Source: Prosopocoilus inquinatus (Eukaryota > Arthropoda > Insecta > Coleoptera > Lucanidae). Taken from it: 64,000 bases of DNA. Position numbers and translations under genes: made by a program. Shown here piece by piece: positions 41,429 through 53,177 of this stretch (its first letter is position 1; each line of letters begins with the position of its first letter). Under the pieces are notes generated by a model. It searched no databases. It was not told where the DNA came from and saw only the letters and a program-made list of their open reading frames with translations. The stretch lies in NCBI GenBank assembly GCA_036172665.1, contig CM069872.1:49462101-49526100 (forward strand), given 5' to 3'.

Positions 41429-41710
41429 TCGGCGGAGCGCTATGTCAAGGTTCTTTACACGTCCCTGCATAGTCCGCTCTAAGGCATGCATTATCGTAGA
41501 TCCCTCGGAGTTTAGGTTTACTAAAATTAAAGATGTAATTGTTAAACATTAGAAAGCTATTTTTCTGTGGCAAAATTAATACTACGACGATAAGCAAGGA
41601 GCGCTTTTGGTCATCGAACTTTTACAACATCACTTCCTTAACATATCTATTATTTAGCGTAACAAAAATGAAAGTGCATTAAACGATACCCCAGAGTATG
41701 AAATGATCTA

Positions 41711-41989
41711 GGTTCAGTCTTTTCATCTTTGAGTAACTTTAATCGTTGATTTGTTCTCATAGTTACAATTGTAGAGGCAATTGTTTCTATAGGAATTAAT
41801 CAACGGTTTAAGTTACTCACACTCGGTTTCTGGAAACCAATAATGGGGTCGATCAGTTTAAGTAACAGTTAAGATGTGACGTACTTTATGACGCTACAGC
41901 ACAGTGGGTCACAACCTAATCATTAATTAAACTAATCAGTTCATTAATTATTTTCAGAAACCGAGTCTCAGAGATGAAAAGACCTGGCC
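41711..41989. mobile_element. Putative MITE
   Basis: ggttcagtcttttcatcttt at the left mirrors gagatgaaaagacctggcc at the right. cactcggtttctggaaacc and cagaaaccgag repeat this inside. No clear target-site duplication. Confidence 0.5.
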
Positions 41990-42279
41990 TTGGTCTTATA
42001 AAGCTCCAGCGCAGACCAATACTGTATGGGATTCACGTACATGCACGGTCGCTAGATGTCGTTAGTAATGTCACGATGGTAATTTTCCGTAAAAAATAAT
42101 GAAAATAATTTATTAAAGCACGGGCTTGTGAAACCGAGGGCAATTTCAACAGTGTCGGAATGTAATAAGAATAAGTGAGGTAACCCGATGTAACACGGTT
42201 CGTATTTCATAACAAAACATCGGCAGAGTCGCGGCAACTGGGGCAAGCGATTACATTAAGTGATGCAAAGAACACAGGG

Positions 42280-42680
42280 CATATTACGAATAACGCAATG
42301 CGCGAATAAACAAAAATTGCGTATAAAAAGTGCGGGTAAAAATTTGGACGGCAGTCCAGCCAAGAGCGACTTCGGTTAGTGCTAACTCGAAGAAGGGGAG
42401 CCGCCTAGAACCATCCCAACGACCAAGGACGCTGTTCCCGAGATCACCATCATCCGGAAGCCGATTGTAGGATGCCTCTCTGCCACCGCCCATCAACCCC
42501 CAGCCAGAAGCTGCCAATATCAACCCCGGTCAACCCCAATTTCGGTGACCCTAACCAGCCTGCTCAGCTGAAACCACCACCGCACCCCAGCTCAGCGCAT
42601 GTCGCAAGGATACGTCACAGGACCACAAGATCGACCGTAGTCATCCGCCGCCGATAGCATAAACGTCGCAATGAATCGTC
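42280..42680. other. GC-rich island of unknown origin
   Basis: About 400 bp rich in C and G, open in frames on both strands, with tataaaaagtg at 42323 followed some 30 bases later by cagtcc. It could be a retroelement 5' region or a promoter with untranslated exon. No protein homology is recognised in either frame. Confidence 0.35.
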
Positions 42681-42699
42681 CAGTTTTCCTTATTTAGCA

Positions 42700-44100
42700 A
42701 GCTGTCAAACAGACAGCGAAACCTCGACTTACTATTCAATTTTTCCAAGTGTCCGTACCAAAGTCTTTGTTGTATATTTTACTGTGAAAGTAAGAACCAC
42801 AGTAAAAACTTTCGACAAATCAGTGCTATGTCTTAATTAATAATGGAGGTGCTCCGACACCGAAAAATACAAGCTCCTTCGTTTTCAGTGGAAAACCACG
42901 TAAGCAGAAAGACCGGGAAGAATGTTTCATTTATGAGCAACCGTGAGAAAGTGCAACTGACAGCAAAACACTCGATAGATGACCCGCTCCAATTACAACG
43001 GAATATCGGTTATTAATGATAATTCACATGCCAGCTGATGTCCTCGTTTGACCCAATTGAGCAAGCATTTTCTTGTCTTGGCCCACACCGTTTGGCTGTA
43101 CCACGAGAAACGAAGTCGTCTAATGTCGAAACTTCGAATTCGCGAATTGATTTTGTATTTTAAATACGAGAGCGAATGTTAAATATTTTAAAGAGCACAT
43201 GTTATTCTACATCGTTAGGTATTTAAGGTCACTATAAATTAATCGATATTGTCACGAACACAACAAGTAGAAGAAGCACATGGCATTTTTTACGCGAAAA
43301 TAAGTTCACGTTCAACATATTTCAAAAAAAAAAAAAAACAAGTCGTGCAGTTAAACATACATTCATTGAGGTAATTACAAATTACAAGGAGGAAATGCCT
43401 TGCATCTGTTCGGGTTTCAAGTGAAGTTAAGTAAGTAAGCGAGAAGTTATGGATTTTTATTTTGCAATTCGGCCAGTCCAGGCGAAAAAACGGGGGGCAA
43501 AGTCTGATTTTCTTTTTATAAATACCTTATTTTTAAGCATTTTTGTAATATTTTATTGTAGCATTTTCTTTAATGTGATAATAGTATGTAAACTGAATAT
43601 ACTTTTACCTTTGTACAAATTTAAAGTTACAGACAATAATTCACGTAACGGACGGGACATTCCTGGATTGTCCTGTATATGTATTAAAAAAAAACATAAT
43701 TCATAATTCTACAAAATATCCGAATCTCGCACTGCAATAACCCAAAAAGGTAGGCAGGATTTACGCACGTACGACTTCATCGATGATAAAATAGCTCAAC
43801 GATAAGAAACAAATAAATCTGACGTTAATAGGTTTTTCATTTCCTCGGCGCGAAAATCAATACACAATCGTAACGCACCCACTAACACAAATATGATAGC
43901 ATTTCCACGTAACCGTGAAACTTACAAGGTATATGTGTGTGTGTGTGCATAAATAATAATGTATGACGACCCCTTAGAAACACAGAAATGAAACTAGTGT
44001 GAAAAAATCTGTTGGAATTTAACAGACTGTATTAGTTCAAGATAAGGATGAGGATAGTATTAAGCAAATACGATATATGGACGTGAATGTGTAGGTACAG
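42700..44100. other. Intergenic AT-rich stretch
   Basis: Nothing beyond a short (GT)n run near 43938 and poly-A tracts was found. Confidence 0.5.
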
Positions 44101-44237
44101 TGTGATCCATTTAGAAAGGAAACACACCCGAAAAAAAATATTTTTTTTTTATCCTATTCGAAGCGTTTTTTTTTTTTTTTTAATCTACTACGATGAAAAT
44201 TTCCAACAGCAAATTTTGATTCTCAAATTCTACAATG

Positions 44238-44625
44238 AATGAAGACCATAACTTCAAAAGGGTCTAAGCGCCAAAAAAATGTTTAGAAGTTAGAAAGAAA
44301 ACGCGCATACAAATATCGCCAACTACGATTCATTTATTACTAGGGAACGGAATTTTATATTTTGTTCGGTTTATTTAGAACTGAGCGGCAACGAGCGTAC
44401 GCACAGTTACTCATCGCTGTAATGCTGTCCGTCACCGCACCATGTGCCGCCTCGTCTGTATTTAATCGAACAAAATATAATTTGCCGATCTTTATTTATT
44501 ACACTTTTTATTTAACCACAGGTACATAGACAATTTTGCATGACATTAGACCTGCTGCTATTTGCTCTGAAAATATATTTTTTTTATTTTTTGACACCTT
44601 TTGAAGTTATGGTCTTCAATTTTTC
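44238..44625. repeat. Nested inverted repeats
   Basis: gaagaccataacttcaaaag (44241) mirrors cttttgaagttatggtcttc (44594-44613). Inside, attttatattttgttcg (44352) mirrors cgaacaaaatataat (44466). It adjoins the 3' side of the Tc1 remnant. Confidence 0.6.
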
Positions 44626-44660
44626 TCAACGTCAAAAATGACTAAAATCGACGTTCTTTT

Positions 44661-46090
44661 TTACTTAAACTCTGAATATGCCACTTTTTTCGTGAAAAAA
44701 ACTTTATAATTAAAATTACTATTAAAATGAATACACGAAAGACAATTTAATTTAATGTAAATGAAATTTATTAAAGTATCGGAACGTCGCTTATTCCTAA
44801 TCTCAATCCTTTTGCACTTGAATAAATTGAACTCTGAAGCGCCGCTATCTTTCGAGGGTGACAGTGGCTCCAAAACGAAATGCATGTAAATCGTACGCTC
44901 TATTCCGCGCTGCGCTACCGCCCTAATGGACGCGTCTCGAATGATTTGCATTATCGGAATTCGTCTTGGTAAGCTGCTTATCAAATTCTCGATAGTTTCT
45001 TGTGAAATAAGTTCCCAATGGGGTTCAAGTCTGGACTGCGAGGTTGCCAGTCCAAAACTTAAATAAATGATCTCATTTAAGGAACTCAAAAGATCAGTTC
45101 CAACGTGCGGTCGTGCATTATCCTGCATGCAAGTGAAGTTATTGCCTATAAATGGGGTAAAAGGTAAAATTCAGCATTCATATTGGGATTTGCTAAATGG
45201 GAACTAAGTCTGTACGGACGCCGAAACAGATTCCTCACCAGAACATTCTTGACCTTCCACCAAATGGTTACCTTCCAGAGATATTGCAAGCAGCAAATCT
45301 TTCTCCAGGCCTGCACCATACTCGTTTCTAACCATCTGGTGATTTTAAGCTCACTTTCTTTCATCGCTAAACAAGACAGGCTTCCAATCGTCTATGGACC
45401 AATGTACACACCCACACTCTCTCGCAAATCTTAATCTGGCCATTCTGTGTCCTGTGGTGAGCAGCGGCGCAATTTCAGGCCTTCTATTGGCTAGCCCTAA
45501 ATCTCTTAGTATTCTCCTAACAGTTACAGTTGATGTCCTAACACTTCTGACTGTTACAAGTTTATTACCAGGGAAAAGAATTCGGGCCACTTGTTCCTCG
45601 AACAGTACGAAAATTTAGTACTCGGACTGTATTAACCCCGCCCACAATAATCTCTGCCAAATGAGAACGCTCGCATTGCATTGGTTTCCCTCCCAATCAG
45701 TAACAATTTGATGCATCGTAGCCGCGGAAAGATGGTAAGAGTATATAGTACATTCGGCATAAAAAACATTCAACATTAAGTGGCCTGAATTCTTTTCCCT
45801 GTTCATTACTAAGCTCTTAACTTGTGCATCTCCTGTTTCTTAAAACCTGTTCCCGAAGAAAACGCTCATCCCTTAAACTTCTAGTCCTCTTCTTATCTTA
45901 TCCACATCTTCTTGCGTATGCCCCAATTTATTTGAATCTTCCAATCATCCGACTAACTGAAGAATGGTCAACTCCTAGCAAATTAGCTACATATCGCAAA
46001 CTTCGCCCCTTGTTTAACAAAGTTGACGCCATTACGCAACCCTCAGTAGTTACATATCGTGGTCGATTCATGTTTTTGATTTTTAATTAG
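44661..46090 (-). pseudogene. Decayed Tc1-like transposase
   Basis: Read on the - strand from 46090 down, the frames give, in order: the helix-turn-helix line GRSLRYVANLLGVDHSSVSR; RRILRDLGLANRRPEIAPLL with HWSIDDWKPVLFSDE (first catalytic Asp region); a VWCRPGERF line; GICFGVRTDLVPI; and MQDNARPHVGTDLL (second Asp region). This is the Tc1/mariner DDE order at full length, about 1.3 kb, but many stops and frame changes make it inactive. Terminal repeats were not identified with confidence. Confidence 0.85.
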
Positions 46091-46166
46091 GTTTCAAAAC
46101 TTATTACGTGAGGAAACTAAGAATTAATTACGTTAAACTTGAATTCAAATTTAAACTTAATCGATC

Positions 46167-46300
46167 TAATGCCCGATTTCTTCACATCTTGATAAATTTA
46201 TCTGTCAGGTATTATCCTTGGAGACCATTGTATGGATAATAGTTTCCGAGGATACTATCTGGCGGATAAATTCATCAGGACGTGAAGAAATCGGGCCTTA
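46167..46300. mobile_element. Palindromic MITE, about 130 bp
   Basis: gcccgatttcttcacatctt (46171) mirrors acgtgaagaaatcgggc (to 46296). The arms continue through gataaatttatctg. It sits just upstream of the Tc1 remnant. Confidence 0.75.
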
Positions 46301-46504
46301 ATGAAATAACTTGATTTAACGAACAGTTTTATGGATTAATAAGGCGTAATAATTATCAAAATTTCTTTATTTTGAACTGAGTCATCTATGATTTAGTATA
46401 AAACATCAGTAACTTCGCCAATTTAAAAAAATTAAATAAAAAAAAATAAGCGGTGCGTTAACTTTAAACAGGAGTTTAGTTAAATGCCTAACTTTAGTTT
46501 TAGT

Positions 46505-46641
46505 TACTAATAACGGCCGTTTTCATAATCAGTCTTTAAGGAAGCTTTAATTAAAAGTCACTTTAAGTATACGGAAACAAATGTATTTTTTTTAGGTTAA
46601 AGTAACTTTAAATTTAAAGTCTGATTATGAAAACGGACCTA
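46505..46641. mobile_element. MITE with GGCCGTTTTCATAATC ends
   Basis: ggccgttttcataatcagtc at the left mirrors gactttaaa...gattatgaaaacggacc. A solo ggccgttttcataat lies at 16833. Confidence 0.7.
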
Positions 46642-46913
46642 AGTTTAAGTGAGAGCGAAACGTAGACGAGTAAATTACGTTGAATGGTACGAGGTTTTTA
46701 ACTCGAGTTGTTAAAAACAAATAAATTTAAGACATGTAGACAAGTTTTCAGCAATGAAACATGCTAATGATCAATTCAAGAACCATCATGTCCTTTTAAG
46801 CACAATTTTGTGTTCCAAATTATTTATTTTCAACGGTACAAATCTTTGAACGGATAGAATTTTAATGTTGTTACATTTTTGTCTGTTTGCACGCAAAATT
46901 AAAGATTATAGAT

Positions 46914-47730
46914 AATGGAGTATATTCTCTAACATCGTATGGACTTGATACTTAAAAATTATTGCTATGTTTCAAGTGACATTGCAAAATCGGTATTCTG
47001 TAAACAGTTTCGTAACAACTTGCAATCCATATCAAGTGTGATATCGAGTTCATGGGGTCTATTCCGTAACATGATATGGACTTGATATTGCTATGTTTCA
47101 AGTGACCTTGCAAAATTGGTATTCTGTAATTAGTTTCGTAATAGTTTCAAGTGTGATCTCGAGTTAATAAGCATCTCTCTTCAATTTGCGGCCGGCAGTC
47201 GACGTGAAATGTTATGAAATCGTAAAAAGTTCTCTTCAATTATTGAAGACCATATTAATTGATATGCATATCAATGTTACAGAATAGTCCTGATTGGGGG
47301 TCTATTCTGTAGCATTGTTATGGACTTGATACGTAACAACTATTGTTATGAATCAAGTGACCTTGCTAAATTGATATTCTGTAAAAAGTTTCGTAACAAC
47401 TTGCAATCCGTATCCGAATTGTTATGAAATCGTTACAAGCTCTCTTCAATTAGTGAAGACCATATCAATTGACACGCACATCAATATTACAGAATAGCCC
47501 TGAAAATGCATCTCTCTTCAATTGGCGGCCGGAAAACGACTTGAATTGTTGTAAAATTGTATCAAGTTCTCTTCAATTATTGATATGCATATCAATGTTA
47601 CAGAATAGCCCTGAAAATGAATCTCTCTTCAACTGGCGGCCGGAAAACGACTTGAGTTGTTACGAAATCGTATCAAGTTCTCTTCAATTATTGATATGCA
47701 TATCAATGTTGCGGAATAGTCCCGAATGTT
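46914..47730. repeat. Cluster of TTCTGTAACATTGATA-family MITEs with a 111-bp tandem unit
   Basis: At least three partial or whole copies of the 15.7-16.3 kb element lie side by side (starts near 46918, 47036 and 47296). Their right part, acagaatagccctgaaaatg ... gcggccggaaaacgactt ..., is repeated in tandem with a 111-base step (47489, 47600). Confidence 0.75.
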
Positions 47731-48840
47731 AATTAAAATATTCCATTTTTGGTCTATTACTTGTATGAAGAGTCTAAAAGAGATGTACCTATGTAAATCA
47801 AATTTCCGAAAACGACTTAGCATTAAGAAGAAGCACCCTGTAAACACTTTTCCCTAAGAGTCGCCCCACCGTGCGCTGCGCCGCTCCGCTCCACTGTCAT
47901 ACTGGGTGCTCTGAAACTTAGAAGTTGGCAGCTCTATCTACATCCACAGCATCTCAACCCTGATTATGTCGAAGTAATGGTTAGAATGCGTATTTTCATA
48001 CTAATTAATAATCTAAAAACCAACTTATCCCTTTTCATCTTGAAGATATTGAGTAAGGAAATTTTTTTATTTTCAAAAATTTTTCATTTTCGTTCCTATT
48101 TTCAAAAACAAAAATCGATAAACATTTGAAACTTACACATTATAGAGGCGTTTTCTGTCTACGGCGAATCTAAATGTGTCATTACTAGACTGCGGAAACT
48201 TAGGCACTAAAAAAATTCGATTTTAGACGCCTAAAAAAGGCTCATGTGTGTGCAGAATAGGCACAAATAAAGTATAAATATATATATAATATATATAAAA
48301 TATAAATATCCGAAATATTTATGTATATAATAGGAGTATTTTAGATTACAAGAAAATCAAGTAAACTAGAAACATATTTTATTATTTATTTTAAACAGTC
48401 TTTTCGAATAGAAAAAGCTAATTGTCCTGAACATTTTCCTAAAATTTTTTTTTAATTGTTTGAAAATTGGTTTTCGAATTTTTCCAAGGTACAAATACCT
48501 TACACAAGTCAGAACCATAGAACCGAAACGATCCTGTTTTTTAGAATTAGGTTGCGAAAAGAATGTCTGAGGATAGCTCTCTTTTAATATTAAATTGATC
48601 CAATTCTCTTTTTTTGTACGGTTGCACATGACGTTTTTTTTTTTCATTGACTAACTTTTTGATTAAGACGTGTAATAACATCGAACGTAAGAAAAATTTT
48701 ACTTTTTCGTCAGTTGCAAACCAAGGTGAATTTTTAATTCTTTCTCGACTTATAGCATTTATTTGCTCGTCCCGTTGGCACTTTTGTAAAAATTCGAGGT
48801 TATCTGTTTAGAATCGTTTAAACATAAATAATATACAGAT

Positions 48841-49008
48841 AAAACAGCGACATCTTACGATCGCTTTTTGATCTGACATTGTTTGCAGTGGGAATGTCGA
48901 GCTACGTCTCTGCTGACGAAGCCCCAAGCAGGGCTGAGACAGCTGTACAGAGGCTGCTCGAGGTTTTCACTGCAATCAAAAACGATTTGCAACAAAAAAA
49001 AAATTTCA
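48841..49008 (+). mobile_element. Hammerhead-ribozyme retroelement, copy C (168 bp, with TSD)
   Basis: ataaataatatacagat (48824-48840) recurs as ataaataatatagat (49009-49023), a target-site duplication with a 2-base gap. The insert ends in a poly-A run. It keeps the long helix I (ttgcagtg/cactgcaa, tcgagc/gctcga, gtctctg/cagaggc). Confidence 0.8.
48897..48961 (+). ncRNA. Hammerhead ribozyme, type I, copy C (one core change)
   Basis: Helix I strand tcgagc-tac-gtctctg, then CTGACGA (position 7 may be any base), stem II agccc/gggct, GAGAC where GAAAC is expected, loop agct, gta, then cagaggc-t-gctcga. The A14-to-G change in the core should inactivate it. Confidence 0.8.
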
Positions 49009-49518
49009 ATAAATAATATAGATACATTTCCCGTAAGTGGGTTAAAAGAGAGAGGTTTTAATTTTTTTTTTATTAATCTTAATAATTCAAAGGGACAAAG
49101 GGAAGTTCGGTTTATATCAATGAAAATATTTATAGAAACAAAGGTACACTGATGTCCGATAGTTTGAATATTTTGAATAAAAAAACCTCAATTCTTGTCT
49201 TCAAGGATTATCCATAGAGGATGTACTTATACATACAGATCAACCTAATGGAGTTTCCTGCAAGCTAACCGCGTCTTTGCTGACTTTGGTAGTAAAAATT
49301 ACAAAGTTGTAAGTCAGTCTCGATTTATTTGATGGCGACTGTACAACATTCTAAAAAAATTGTCAAAAATTTAATCATTTTAATGCTAAACTATCCAAAT
49401 TAAAAATTTGTTCTAATTTTTTTTAGGAAAAATGCACGTTATAGGCATTTTTGTCTGAAATAGGCATTTATCCATAAATACACAAAAATAGGTATTATAA
49501 AACTTTACTAGTTGAACA

Positions 49519-50412
49519 CAGTGCTGTTAAGTATCTAGATGCAAGTATCTAGATCCAATATCTCAATACTTTTTGAGTATCTAGATACATATCTCAGATA
49601 CTACTAAAAAAATGTAACTGTATCTGCATCTAGATACAATTACAGTGTATCTATTCATTTGAGATACTAAGATACATTTTAGATACATTTTGAACTTCCA
49701 TAAAAACAGCAGATCTTGGCGGAAATACAACCTCCGATTTTACAGTCTCTTTTTTTTTATTTTCTCCTCTTGTTAATTATGTTTTCCAGTTTGTCAAATA
49801 ACTGTTCTTTTTAAAATGCGATTTGATAGTTCAGAAACTTGAAAATTATTTTAAAAATTGGGAAAGATAATTGACAAAAGGAGAAAATCAAAAGGAAAAG
49901 ACTGTATTGTTGATTTTATCAACTTTTTTGATTATGGGAACGCTCTCTTAGCTACAACAAGGTTGCAACTAAGGATCCTAGATTCATTTGACATTTAACT
50001 TGTCTGATACGAAAGTAGAATCATTTCAGTTGATAACTTTATATTTTATGTTGACTTGACTTCGTTTCATACAAATTACTTAGCAGCTTATTGATCAACT
50101 TAATTACAAAGATAAATTTTCTATTTAAAAAGACATACTGCTGAAAAAAATTGTGAAAATTATCACAGATTTTAGTGTGTACATTATTCACATATTCATA
50201 CGAAAACTTTCAGTTTTCACAAAAAAAGTCGATTTGGATCGCAAATAATACCGTACCTCCACTACTGCCTTTTGAATTTTACACTTGCAAGTATCTTTTG
50301 ATAAACTGCAGATACTTTTTTTTTGTATCTGTACCTGTATCTAGATATTTTCCGGAAAAAGTATCTGTATCTGCATCTAGATACTATTAGAAATGTATCT
50401 TTAACAACACTG
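49519..50412. mobile_element. 894-bp hAT-type element with exact 8-bp TSD
   Basis: The ends cagtgctgttaagtatctag and (reversed) cagtgttgttaaagatac are flanked by GTTGAACA at 49511-49518 and 50413-50420. Both subterminal regions are crowded with GTATCTAGATAC-type words. It lies inside the 48186-50502 element, so it is younger. Confidence 0.88.
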
Positions 50413-52003
50413 GTTGAACAGTAACTACATGAAACGTATTTATTACCATCAAAATAGTGTCTAACAAATAGAAAAGGCAAATGCCTAAACTTCCGCAGTC
50501 TGGTCATTACATTTGTCCGCGCTGTCAAAATTTGTAAAGATACGATTATCAACATTTTTTTCTTATGGGCACCACAGTGCCCATAAGAGTTCCCGATTTT
50601 AACAACGCATCACAGATTACAACAACAAATAAGACAAAATTGACGTGACCGAGCGTTTTTCTTTTTTTTTTTTTTTGAAAAATTGATCGTCTTGATAATA
50701 TGTATCGAATTTATCCGCTACCTACTTAGTTTCCACCCTGTATTTCTTTCCCAGTCTTAAAAATTAAAACAAAATTCCAACGTCACTCACACTCAGTACT
50801 CTGTAACATACAATTCTAGCATAAATATTAACTCGTGGCAAATAATTATTATTAATCATCCTCATCAATAAAAAAAAGCGTAAATTTCAAGGCGGTGGGA
50901 TTAGATACCGGCAAATTTATTTATTTTTTTATTGTAACTCACCTGTCTCCACAGGATTTCGTTTTCCCCTCACAATACTACACCATATTCAATTATTGAA
51001 ATCACAAATTTTATTGGCAAATAATAATACAGAAAACGAAAAGTATAGACGCACCGCGAGTCAGCAAAGACCGTTCCGTCGTATCTATCACCGGTGACGA
51101 GGTGGGAGGTATGATAAGATGATAACGACTGATACACACGGCTTTGCCAGCGGTAATCCAACGGGATTGACGCGGCGGACACGCGATACCTGAAGAATTG
51201 ATATTATTTAAACTAGCGCAGAAATCAATCAACGGACCCATACCTACTCGTTGCCGCGCCACCATGGAAAACAACCACGTTTCGAATATTGGCGACCAAC
51301 TGAGCATTTTCATTACAGGACCTTTGATTTATTACAAACGGACAGAACCGTGTCACTGATAAGTTACGGCTGCACAGAAAAAAGTCATCAGAAGATAAAT
51401 GAGTCTAGGCGAAAAAATAAAACCGTGAAAAGAAAATTGTGGATTTTGTTAGGAATTTCGTGCACAAATCATCCATAAAGTAACTAGAAAAGTGCTCAGC
51501 AAGAGTGAATAATTCATAATAGTTTATTTCTATTAAGTAAACTGATAGGTATGAAAAGTGGAATCAGGAGAAGAATGAAAAAGAAAGAGACCATCACCTA
51601 AGTACTCGCAGTGACGTTTTAACACACAAAAACAAAAGAAATGATTTATTGGAAAGGTTTTTACTAATTAGAAGATAAGCACAGCAAAAGATGTACATAC
51701 CAAGCGATATCAAAACAACAGGCCAAACAGCTAAGAGACAATTGAGGCAACTCGAACAGAATTCAAACAAATGATATGCCGAACCTTTATGTCTCATGAC
51801 GCCACAGAAAGTAAGGCACGATTTGGAGTTGTCATGGAGAAACAGCAAGTAAAAGTAACGAAAAAGTTTGTACTCCCATGTATTCGTTATTTTAGATTTC
51901 GGTAACCGTTACAAAGTATTCGTTACTCGTTACTTTCGTTACTACAGTACAATAAAATAATCAAATAACATGCATCAGTATAATTTTCAACTTGAAGTCG
52001 TAA

Positions 52004-53070
52004 TATACCGGGTGGAAAGTTTCAAACCCGAATATAGCAAACTTGTATTGAAAACTATGTTTCTGTGAATTACTGCTCGCCGTTTATATGATTAAATGAA
52101 AGATAAAATTAAGGCCAATGTTATCGTGTTAAAATTGTTCCTATCATGTTGATGCTTTTGAAATAGAAATTAAATTTTTAAATTTCAAATGAAGAAATGA
52201 AAAGAGCAAATTATGGACAATATTATGGTGTTAAAATTATTCCTAAATATAAATACTTTCGCAATATAAATAAAATTTTCAGATTTTAAAGAAAAATTTA
52301 GTCGCCTATGTCAGGTTTGAAACTTTCAATTCCTTCAATTAATGGAAAATAATTTTTACGTCAGTCAAAAAGAATTATGAATTATTGTACAGAGAAAATA
52401 ATAGGTAGGTACTCCTGTTGTTTAAGTTACAACAATTCTTTCTTTATTAGAATGATAATTGTATTCTACGTCATTGCATACAAAAATACTGTTGTTTCTG
52501 ATACTATCAATAAACTTGAAATGATGCCACGGGCAATCAATACCGACATATGTCGATACTAAATCAGTTTTAAATTCAATTGTACTAAGAATTAAATAAG
52601 TTTCACACTGTTCAAGAATAAGTAACAAACAACTGTAAAGAATATTAAAAAAATATATCAACATTGTATTGAAATTAACAAGAACAGTAGGAAAGTATTT
52701 TGTGAAGCAATGCACAAGCAAAGAGATAAATCCTAACAGTTTTTCATCGTCAGTATGCTACACAGATGAATGGAATTTTATTTTGAATAAGAAGCATATT
52801 GTACAAAATTCTGGTTATTGAATTACAAACTTCAAATCTAACATTCTAAGGCGACTACATTTTTCATTTGAAATTTAAAAATTTAATTTCTATTTCAAAA
52901 GTATTAACATGATAGGAATAATTTTAACACGATAACATTGGCCTTAATTTTATCTTTCATTTAATACCATTACCATTTTTGTATCTTTAAATGGCGAGCA
53001 GTAATTTACAGAAACTCAGTTCTCAATGGAACTTTGCTATGTTCGGGTTTGAAACTTTCCACTCGGTATA
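52004..53070. mobile_element. 1.07-kb foldback element, arms about 190-210 bp
   Basis: tataccgggtggaaagtttc (52004) mirrors gaaactttccactcggtata (to 53070). The arms continue through tgttatcgtgttaaaatt and atttttaaatttcaaatgaa. TA flanks suggest a Tc1/mariner-type target. No transposase. Confidence 0.82.
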
Positions 53071-53177
53071 ATAAGATTACTTTTATAATAAATTTTTTAA
53101 TTAAAAAAATACAATTACTACTTACTAAACAGGCATACATAAGCCGTGGACGGTGCGTATAAGTATAAACAGTTGAT

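Larger units (their letters stand above)
48186..50502. mobile_element. 2.3-kb hAT-type element with exact 8-bp TSD, host of two later insertions
   Basis: The ends tagactgcggaaacttaggc and (reversed) cagactgcggaagtttaggc are inverted repeats. GTCATTAC flanks at 48178-48185 and 50503-50510. Within lie a hammerhead repeat (48841-49008) and another hAT element (49519-50412). No transposase is legible, so it is non-autonomous or decayed. Confidence 0.87.

Noticed and set aside
48366..48647. 93-codon - strand Lys/Phe-rich frame inside the outer hAT element
   Set aside because: No hAT dimerisation or zinc-finger motif is visible; composition alone can explain the open frame.
50943..51000. Donor-like CAG/GTGAGT on the - strand at 50943
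   Set aside because: The frame in the phase needed by flippase exon 2 has no Met before an in-frame TGA. At best it is a non-coding exon.
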